From Candidatus Schekmanbacteria bacterium RIFCSPLOWO2_02_FULL_38_14 (lineage in GTDB: Bacteria; Schekmanbacteria; GWA2-38-11): a stretch of DNA of 7,783 nt. The notes under the pieces are model-generated. The model was not told the DNA's origin. It saw nothing but the letters and a program-made list of their open reading frames with translations, and did no database searches. Location: positions 1-7,783 of the forward strand of contig MGDH01000013.1 of assembly GCA_001790855.1 (NCBI GenBank), read 5' to 3'. Both the position numbers and the translations under genes were made by a program. Positions 1-4,966 of this stretch are shown one piece after another; the first letter of the stretch is position 1, and each line of letters starts with the position of its first letter.

Positions 1-647
1 TCAAGTTTATTCACAAAGCCTTGTGCCTCTTCTAAGGTCTTAAAATTTCCTACCCTCACCCTGTTGAATTTTTTACTGTTTGTCTCATATAAAGTTATGT
101 AAGCACCGCCATATTCCCTGTTAAGCCTCTCTGCCAATTTCTCTGCGTTCTCTCTAACTGCAAAAGAACCAACCTGCACCGTAAAAACTCCCTTATCAGC
201 CTTAGCTTCAAAATCTCTGCTTCCGTTTATCACCTCAACACCTACCATGCTTGTTCCTGCATCAACCATATCAAGAACTTTGGCTGCACCGTAAGAGAGG
301 TCTATAATCCTTCCATTAACAAATGGACCCCTGTCATTTATCTTTACATCAACTGATTTCCCGTTTTCAAGGTTAGTAACACGCACATTTGTCTGAAGAG
401 GAAGTGTCCTGTGGGCTGCTGTCAATCCATACATATCATAAATTTCACCGCTTGCTGTTGGTCTTCCGTTAAAGTCTTCTCCATACCAGGAAGCAATTCC
501 TTTTTCTCTGTAAACCTGATAAGGGGTTTCAATCCTGTCTCTGGTAACAGCACAGGAACCTGTAAAAAATAAAAAAGCAATTATCAGAATTATTCCTTTT
601 ACGGTTTTGTTATTTTTCTTCTTGGAAGCTATGCGCTTATCCCTCAT
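1..647 (-). CDS. rlpA: RlpA-family septal-ring lytic transglycosylase-like lipoprotein with SPOR domain (3' end outside window), in frame with the upstream membrane domain
   Basis: RlpA proteins are envelope lipoproteins; some cleave peptidoglycan strands lacking stem peptides at the division septum. Counting from the ATG at 647..645, a Lys-rich stretch is followed by a hydrophobic segment (about residues 16-31) and a lipobox TGSC with Cys32. A double-psi beta-barrel follows, starting at GIASWYG (about residue 50) and containing SGEIYDM, TAAHRTLP and NDRGPF. The Glu (68), His (79) and Asp (105) in these motifs are spaced 11 and 26 apart, as in the catalytically important residues of Pseudomonas aeruginosa RlpA (recalled from the literature). 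A SPOR domain, which binds denuded septal glycan, begins near residue 155 (VFTVQVGSF) and runs off the window edge; probably only a few residues are missing. The ATG has no convincing Shine-Dalgarno, and the frame continues open upstream, so this may be the C-terminal part of a longer protein. The family call is firm; the start is uncertain. Confidence 0.88.
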   Translation of the reverse strand, partial: MRDKRIASKKKNNKTVKGIILIIAFLFFTGSCAVTRDRIETPYQVYREKGIASWYGEDFNGRPTASGEIYDMYGLTAAHRTLPLQTNVRVTNLENGKSVDVKINDRGPFVNGRIIDLSYGAAKVLDMVDAGTSMVGVEVINGSRDFEAKADKGVFTVQVGSFAVRENAEKLAERLNREYGGAYITLYETNSKKFNRVRVGNFKTLEEAQGFVNKL

Positions 648-1079
648 CTGAAAATGTTTTTCTGCATCTATAAATTTTTCTTTCTCAAACCCGGTGAAAA
701 CTCTGTAAAACAAAAAATAGCCTTTAAAATAAACAGGATTTCCTATGATATCCAAAACCATGTGAAGAACAATTCCGAGAATCAATCCGTAAAAAACAAA
801 ACTTTCTGAATAATAAGCTGTAACAGCTCCTGCAATAAGTATAATTTCATAGGAGTGAAAAAACACATAAGCTTTTTTATATTCAAGGAGGTCGTAAAAC
901 TCTACAAAGTTTTTAAAAGTAAATCTCTTTCCTGAAAATCTGAAAAATTCGAGAAAGTGGTCAAGGTCAATCAGAACCCCTCCAATTATAAAACCAACGG
1001 CTCCTGCAACAGACTGGAAATATAAATAAAAAAGGAAGCTTATTCCTGAAGAAACATATAGATGAGACTTTGGACTTAT
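648..1079 (-). CDS. Small integral-membrane metal-dependent-hydrolase-like domain, in frame with rlpA, lacking a canonical start codon
   Basis: These 144 codons are open and continue into rlpA with no stop. Numbered from an ATA codon at 1079..1077, the protein has His6 near the N-terminus, then membrane segments at about 8-22 and 24-37. A DLDH motif follows (Asp38, Asp40, His41), then a basic/aromatic loop, FHSYE (His75), segments at about 76-90 and 94-112, and HMVLD (His106, Asp110) followed by GNP. This order of His and Asp residues resembles membrane-bound metal-dependent hydrolases of the DUF457/YdjM type, whose activity is poorly known; the assignment is by pattern only. The frame opens at a TAA at 1103..1101. 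Between there and DLDH no ATG, GTG or TTG exists; the only in-frame near-cognate is a CTG just before the motif. ATA is seven bases after the AGG of AGGTGA and gives a sensible N-terminus. Alternatives are a start-codon mutation, a sequencing error, or a decayed gene. Confidence 0.6.
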
Positions 1080-1083
1080 TGTT

Positions 1084-1089
1084 TCACCT
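1084..1089 (-). promoter_or_regulatory. Shine-Dalgarno AGGTGA placed for an ATA start
   Basis: AGGTGA is complementary to the 3' end of 16S rRNA. Seven bases lie between its AGG core and the in-frame ATA at 1079..1077. No standard start codon exists at a usable distance: the GTG inside this site opens a frame that stops after three codons (GTG AAA CAA TAA). The site therefore argues that translation begins at the ATA or at a lost ATG in the same place. Confidence 0.5.
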
Positions 1090-1099
1090 GTTGAAAAAG

Positions 1100-1129
1100 T
1101 TTATGCAAATAAAAGGGTCAAGTATTCAA
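1100..1129 (-). promoter_or_regulatory. Weak candidate promoter for the membrane-domain/rlpA frame
   Basis: TTGAAT (1129..1124) and CATAAA (1105..1100) are separated by 18 bases on the minus strand, each matching 4 of 6 consensus bases of a sigma70 box. An overlapping TTGACC at 1121..1116 has no good partner. Transcription from this promoter would start only a few bases upstream of the AGGTGA site, giving a very short leader. The rest of 1103-1195 is AT-rich with no gene in any frame. Some promoter is expected here because a strong terminator lies just upstream, but the exact boxes are a guess. Confidence 0.25.
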
Positions 1130-1195
1130 GAAGTGAGAGAGAATTTAAAATAATATTATAAATAATATAATAGCGAAATAAATAAACGACATACT

Positions 1196-1234
1196 AAAAA
1201 CTGGAGGCACTTATAAAATATCAAGTGCCTCCAG
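1196..1234 (-). terminator. Strong intrinsic terminator of the small basic-peptide gene and probably of the nuo operon
   Basis: CTGGAGGCACTT (1201-1212) and AAGTGCCTCCAG (1223-1234) form a perfect 12-bp stem with a 10-base AT-rich loop. In the minus-strand transcript the stem is followed directly by UUUUUAG (1200..1194). It lies 18 bases past the stop codon of the 24-codon gene. No comparable structure occurs between nuoN and that gene, so operon read-through would also end here. On the plus strand the following bases (TAAATTTTCC) are a poor U-tract, so termination looks one-directional. Confidence 0.9.
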
Positions 1235-1251
1235 TAAATTTTCCCGCAAAA

Positions 1252-1326
1252 TTATCTCTTCCTAGATTTTTTTGCCGCTTTTCTCTTTGCAGGTTTTTTC
1301 TTCGCTGCTTTCTTTTTTGTTGCCAT
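1252..1326 (-). CDS. 24-residue Lys/Ala-rich histone-tail-like peptide
   Basis: This small gene starts at ATG 1326..1324 and stops with TAA at 1254..1252. The product has 11 Lys, 3 Arg, 6 Ala and one each of Met, Thr, Pro and Ser, arranged in KKKAAKKKPAKRKAAKKS-like blocks, with a net charge of about +14 and no acidic residue. It resembles the C-terminal tails of histone H1-like bacterial proteins (Hc2, AlgP types), here as a stand-alone peptide. Nucleic-acid binding, to DNA or ribosomal RNA, is an inference from composition. Support for a real gene: GGAGG at 1342..1338 (11 bases before the ATG, with a GAGAGAGA tract between), a sigma70-like promoter at 1421..1393 and a strong terminator 18 bases downstream. 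It lies downstream of nuoN on the same strand and may also receive operon read-through. A 67-codon frame over the same bases is also basic but is a shifted reading of this one. Confidence 0.72.
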   Translation of the reverse strand: MATKKKAAKKKPAKRKAAKKSRKR

Positions 1327-1392
1327 TCTCTCTCACGCCTCCTTTCAGTTGGATTTACAAAAATAAAATAAAAAGTATTTTTTGTTGTTGGA

Positions 1393-1421
1393 ATATTAAC
1401 TGAAAAATTTCTCGTCGTCAA
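1393..1421 (-). promoter_or_regulatory. Sigma70-like promoter for the small basic-peptide gene
   Basis: TTGACG (1421..1416, 5 of 6 consensus bases) and TAATAT (1398..1393, 4 of 6) are separated by exactly 17 bases. Predicted initiation near 1386 gives a leader of about 60 nt ending in GGAGG and the ATG at 1326. The -35 box lies between short AT inverted repeats (CAAATTTTT at 1422-1430 and GAAAAATTT at 1402-1410). The rest of the gap between nuoN and the peptide gene shows nothing more. Confidence 0.55.
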
Positions 1422-1464
1422 CAAATTTTTGAAAAATCAAAATGAAGAATTTATTTTATCCGCT

Positions 1465-2964
1465 TCACATCAGCCTAAAGATGGATTCTCTTGCAAAGGA
1501 AAGAAAAGGCGCAGGATATATTCCAATCAAAACAGTCATAATAAGAGAAATAATTATTGCAAAAGCTAATGACCTCGAACTGAAAATCTGAAAATTTTCT
1601 TTTGGCTCATCAAGATACATAGCCTTTATCAATAAGAAATAATAATAGGCGGAGATAGCGCTTGTCAGAACTCCAATAACAGCAAGCCAGTAAAGTTTTG
1701 CGTGGATGGCAACTGTAAAAATGTAAAACTTCCCGACAAACCCTGCAAGCGGAGGAATTCCCATCAGAGAGAGAAGGAAAATTGCCATTGTTGCCGCAAA
1801 AAACGGATTTGTTCTTGCCAGCCCTGTAAAATCAGAAATCTGGTCTCCCCTCTCGCTGTTTTTCCTCATCAGCAGAACCATTCCAAAGGCGCCAAGGTTC
1901 ATGAATGTATAAACCAGCATATAGAACATAACCATACATACACTCATTTTCCCTGATTCGGTAAAAACAATTCCTGTCTTGTTTATCTCAATAAGCTCCC
2001 CCGCTGCAACAAGCCCTATAAGTCCGTAACCGGCGTGCGCTATGCTTGAATAAGCAAGGAGCCGCTTCACATTTGTCTGTGTAACTGCCATAATATTTCC
2101 AACAATCATTGTTGCTGCTGAAACAAGCCACAAAAGAATTGACCAGTCATCCTTGAGAGGTATTAGTCCGACTATAAAAACCCTAAGCAGCGCTGCAAAA
2201 CCCGCAGCCTTAGGACCAACCGACATAAAAGCCGTCACTGAAGTCGGTGCTCCGTCATAAGCATCAGGACACCAGAGATGGAAAGGAACAGCTGCAATCT
2301 TGAAAGCAAACCCCGCTATCAGAAGCACAACTGCAAGGACCGTGGTTCTTGAAGTATCTCCTGTCAGGAGAGATTTCTGTATCTCTTCCAAATTGGTAGA
2401 CCCTGTTTCTCCGTACAAAAGTGAAATGCCATAGAGAAGCACGCCTGATGTGAATGCACCAAGAACAAAATATTTAAGAGCCGCCTCATTTGACTTTAAA
2501 TCATGTTTTAAAAATCCAACAAGAGCATAAACCGAGAGCGCCATGAGCTCAATCCCAAGATAGACTATCATCAGGTCATTCGCTGCTGCCATAACCATCA
2601 TACCAAGAATTGAAAAAAGAAGGAGCGCATAATATTCCCCGAGATGAATCTTCTCCAGATTTATATAGGAAATTGAAAGCAGAATTGTAATTAGTCCAAT
2701 AGCTATGAAAATAATTTTAAAAAAAAGAGCAAAAGGGTCGCAGACAAACATTCCTGAAAAAGTGGTTTCATTAACTCCAATCAGAGGCAGAGAGCTTATC
2801 AGGGAAGTCACCAGTCCGATTGCCGTTATCCAGGCAATTATGACTTTTCTGCTCTTTGAAACCACAAGGTCGGCAAGCAGTACAACCAGAGCAAGAACAG
2901 TAATAATAAGCTCAGGATAAAGAAGCGAAAGGTTGGGAATAAACTGATATATATCCACAGTCAA
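1465..2964 (-). CDS. nuoN: NADH-quinone oxidoreductase subunit N (antiporter-like membrane subunit)
   Basis: NuoN is one of three antiporter-like subunits of the complex I membrane arm and translocates protons as quinone is reduced. The 499-residue protein is about the family's usual length and hydrophobic throughout. Visible key residues are Glu139 in YLGIELMALSVYALVG, Lys222 in GFAFKIAAVPFHLWCPDAYDGAPT, Lys252 in SVGPKAAGF and Lys412 in GFVGKFYIF. By known homology these correspond to E. coli NuoN Glu133, Lys217, Lys247 and Lys395 of the proton path. The TTG at 2964..2962 overlaps the nuoM stop by four bases (TTGA), but AGGAG at 2972..2968 is only three bases from it. The in-frame GTG at 2958..2956 is nine bases away and is the better-spaced start, giving a protein two residues shorter. 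It is the last nuo gene; the peptide gene follows on the same strand. Confidence 0.96.
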   Translation of the reverse strand: MTVDIYQFIPNLSLLYPELIITVLALVVLLADLVVSKSRKVIIAWITAIGLVTSLISSLPLIGVNETTFSGMFVCDPFALFFKIIFIAIGLITILLSISYINLEKIHLGEYYALLLFSILGMMVMAAANDLMIVYLGIELMALSVYALVGFLKHDLKSNEAALKYFVLGAFTSGVLLYGISLLYGETGSTNLEEIQKSLLTGDTSRTTVLAVVLLIAGFAFKIAAVPFHLWCPDAYDGAPTSVTAFMSVGPKAAGFAALLRVFIVGLIPLKDDWSILLWLVSAATMIVGNIMAVTQTNVKRLLAYSSIAHAGYGLIGLVAAGELIEINKTGIVFTESGKMSVCMVMFYMLVYTFMNLGAFGMVLLMRKNSERGDQISDFTGLARTNPFFAATMAIFLLSLMGIPPLAGFVGKFYIFTVAIHAKLYWLAVIGVLTSAISAYYYFLLIKAMYLDEPKENFQIFSSRSLAFAIIISLIMTVLIGIYPAPFLSFARESIFRLM

Positions 2965-4805
2965 TTACTCCTGACAGGGATTGAGTTCCTCCCAGAAAAT
3001 CCCCCTAAATCCCCCTTTAACAAAGGGGGACTAAGGGGAATTGTACCTTTATCAAAAGAAGTATATTGGGTTTTATTCCTATTATCCTTTGTTTCCTTTG
3101 TTACTGTCAAAACTGGCAGGTTAGGGTCTCCTGACCCTAACTGTGGCGGAGTCTGGAGACCCCGCTCTATCTTTAGTTTTTGAGTAACTATAGTTGGAAC
3201 AAAATTGGTTTTCTGCATTACTAAATCTTTTGCCTGAGCCTTGTACTCAGGATTTACCCTTTCAACAAGATGCTCAACAGAGCTTTCCATTATTTTAATG
3301 AATGGCTTCGGATAAATTCCTATCCAGAAAACAAAAACTACAAGAGGAACAATAGTCATCACTTCTCTGAAATTCAAATCCCTAAGATTGAAATTTTTGG
3401 GGTTCCATAACTTCCCGAAAAATACCCTTTGGTACATCCACAGCAGATACGTAGCCCCGAGTATTATTCCTATGCTTGCAACAGCTGCCCATACCCAGCC
3501 CAGATAGGGTGATTTAAAAACACCGACAAGAATCAGAAACTCCCCTATGAATCCATTCATTCCGGGTAATCCCATTGATGAGAGGAAAATAATAAGCGTC
3601 AGGGCTGAATATACCGGCATCTTTTCTGCTATCCCCCCGTATTCAGAAATTGTCCTGTCGTGCCTGCGCTCGTATATAAGACCAACAAGTAAAAATAATC
3701 CGCCTGTGCTGATACCGTGATTCACCATCTGGAGTATGCTCCCGAGGATTCCCTGCGGGTTTAAGGCAAAAAGACCTATCATGCAGAAGCCAAGGTGACT
3801 CACGCTTGAGTATGCTACAAGTTTTTTCATATCCTTCTGCGCAAGCGCCACCATTGCTCCGTAGATTATTCCAATAACAGAAAGAACCCCTACCATAGGA
3901 ACAAAGTTACGGCTTGCCTCAGGAAACAGAGGAAGGCTGAATCTTACAAAACCGTATGTTCCAAGTTTCAGGAGGACCCCGGCAAGGATAACACTGCCTG
4001 CTGTCGGAGCATCAACGTGCGCATCAGGAAGCCATGTATGAAACGGAAACATTGGAACTTTTATTGCAAAGCCTATGAAGAAGGCAAGGAACAGCCAGAA
4101 CTCCCAGGAGTAAGGGAGAGAATCCTGAAGAATTTTAAATAAATCAAAAGTATATTCATTCGGATTCAGGCTGTGATGGTTGAAAAAGAGAGCAAGAATT
4201 CCAAGAAGCAAAAAAAGACTTCCAAAAAGCGTGTAAAGGAAGAACTTTATTGCTGAGTACAGCCTCCTTCCTCCACCCCATACACCTATCAAGAAATACA
4301 TTGGAACAAGCATCACTTCCCAGAAAACATAGAAAAGGAAAAAATCAAGGGCAAAGAAAACGCCAATCATCCCTGTCTGAAGCAAAAGCAGGAATATGTA
4401 ATATTCCTTGATTCTCTCGGTGATTGCGGTCCAAGAAGAAAGAATTGCAAGAACACCAAGAATCGTTGTCATCAGAACAAGGAGAATGCTTATCCCGTCA
4501 ACTCCGAAGAAATAAAGAACCTCAAGGTTCATGGATTTCACCTCAAACCAAGTAAACCTCTCAACAAACTGCATTTTATAAGTATCAGAGTTAAAATAAG
4601 GAAGCAGAAAGAAGGATAGAACCATATCTATTACTGCAACGATATTGGCAAAATATTTTATGAATGTCTCTTCCTTTTTTGGAACAAACATCAGCACAAT
4701 GGCGCCAAGAAGAGGTATAAAAGTAATATAGGTCAGTATGGGAAACCCTATCTGATTGATATAAGAATAGGTATTATCTAAATATTCTGAATAACTCAAA
4801 TCCAT
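2961..4805 (-). CDS. nuoM: NADH-quinone oxidoreductase subunit M, with an unusual repeat-derived C-terminal tail
   Basis: NuoM is the middle antiporter-like proton channel of complex I. Key residues are Glu163 in FWEVMLVPMYFLIG, Lys249 in GFAIKVPMFPFHTWLPDAH, Lys280 in LAGVLLKLGTYG and Glu422 in GFIGEFLIL, matching E. coli Glu144, Lys234, Lys265 and Glu407. The ATG at 4805 has GAGGAG (4818..4813) seven bases upstream. The protein is 614 residues, about 90-100 longer than usual: the conserved domain ends near residue 518 (IYPKPFIKIMESSVEHLVERV) and a hydrophilic tail follows. Residues about 548-564 and 588-603 are translations of two palindromic DNA repeats, so the tail looks acquired when the original stop was lost or bypassed. 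If the usual 14-helix topology holds, the tail is periplasmic (inference). The stop overlaps the annotated nuoN TTG, suggesting translational coupling. Confidence 0.96.
   Translation of the reverse strand: MDLSYSEYLDNTYSYINQIGFPILTYITFIPLLGAIVLMFVPKKEETFIKYFANIVAVIDMVLSFFLLPYFNSDTYKMQFVERFTWFEVKSMNLEVLYFFGVDGISILLVLMTTILGVLAILSSWTAITERIKEYYIFLLLLQTGMIGVFFALDFFLFYVFWEVMLVPMYFLIGVWGGGRRLYSAIKFFLYTLFGSLFLLLGILALFFNHHSLNPNEYTFDLFKILQDSLPYSWEFWLFLAFFIGFAIKVPMFPFHTWLPDAHVDAPTAGSVILAGVLLKLGTYGFVRFSLPLFPEASRNFVPMVGVLSVIGIIYGAMVALAQKDMKKLVAYSSVSHLGFCMIGLFALNPQGILGSILQMVNHGISTGGLFLLVGLIYERRHDRTISEYGGIAEKMPVYSALTLIIFLSSMGLPGMNGFIGEFLILVGVFKSPYLGWVWAAVASIGIILGATYLLWMYQRVFFGKLWNPKNFNLRDLNFREVMTIVPLVVFVFWIGIYPKPFIKIMESSVEHLVERVNPEYKAQAKDLVMQKTNFVPTIVTQKLKIERGLQTPPQLGSGDPNLPVLTVTKETKDNRNKTQYTSFDKGTIPLSPPLLKGDLGGFSGRNSIPVRSN
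2997..3042. repeat. Palindromic repeat inside the 3' end of nuoM (CCCCCTTT/AAAGGGGG type)
   Basis: CCCCCTTT (3011-3018) and AAAGGGGG (3022-3029) form a perfect 8-bp stem with loop AAC. Outer, less perfect arms are AATCCCCCTAAAT on one side and ACTAAGGGGAATT on the other. Read on the nuoM strand it encodes IPLSPPLLKGDLGGF, a translation I recognise as typical of a widespread dispersed palindrome in bacterial genomes. It lies about 35 bases before the nuoM stop, in frame and without a stop codon. Confidence 0.75.
3121..3165. repeat. Double-hairpin repeat inside the 3' end of nuoM
   Basis: TTAGGGTC (3121-3128) and GACCCTAA (3133-3140) form a perfect stem with a TCCT loop. It is followed directly by a second hairpin, GCGG-A-GTCT (3146-3154) with AGAC-C-CCGC (3157-3165), interrupted by one A/C mismatch. 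Together they encode about NuoM residues 548-563, including TPPQLGSGDPNL, which has no counterpart in the conserved subunit. GC content is higher than in the neighbouring tail codons. Confidence 0.65.
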
Positions 4806-4842
4806 TCATTTACTCCTCAAAAATCTTAGTTCTGGTAAAAGC

Positions 4843-4917
4843 TGTAGAAACGAGTCTTTACCTGCCTGCCGGCAGGCAGGGACTCGTTAACAACAGACCT
4901 AAAGGTCTGTTTCTACA
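4843..4917. repeat. Cloverleaf-like three-stem palindromic element in the nuoL-nuoM spacer
   Basis: Terminal inverted repeats TGTAGAAAC (4843-4851) and GTTTCTACA (4909-4917) enclose two internal hairpins. The first is CGAGTC (4851-4856)/GACTCG (4881-4886), capped by the perfect 20-base palindrome at 4861-4880 (CCTGCCTGCC then its complement). The second is AACAGACC (4892-4899)/GGTCTGTT (4904-4911) with loop TAAA. The stems share end bases, so alternative folds are possible. It fills about half of the 161-base gap between nuoL and nuoM. No target-site duplication is visible, and the nuoM ribosome binding site lies outside it. Confidence 0.8.
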
Positions 4918-4966
4918 AATTAGATATTATATCTTTAATTTCTATCATTTAATTTCACAGTCTGTC

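Noticed and set aside
1148-1195. Short ATG frame (15 codons, Ile/Phe-rich) upstream of the membrane-domain gene
   Set aside because: It lies directly downstream of the terminator in AT-rich DNA, has no ribosome binding site, and its hydrophobic composition is expected from AT-rich sequence.
1221-1424. 67-residue basic reading frame on the minus strand between nuoN and the terminator
   Set aside because: It begins upstream of the predicted promoter, runs into the terminator stem and has no ribosome binding site. Its basic composition comes from reading the 24-codon Lys-rich gene in another frame.
1702-1956. Plus-strand reading frame inside nuoN
   Set aside because: It is antisense to a clearly conserved complex I gene, has no promoter or ribosome binding site, and gives a low-complexity, family-less translation.
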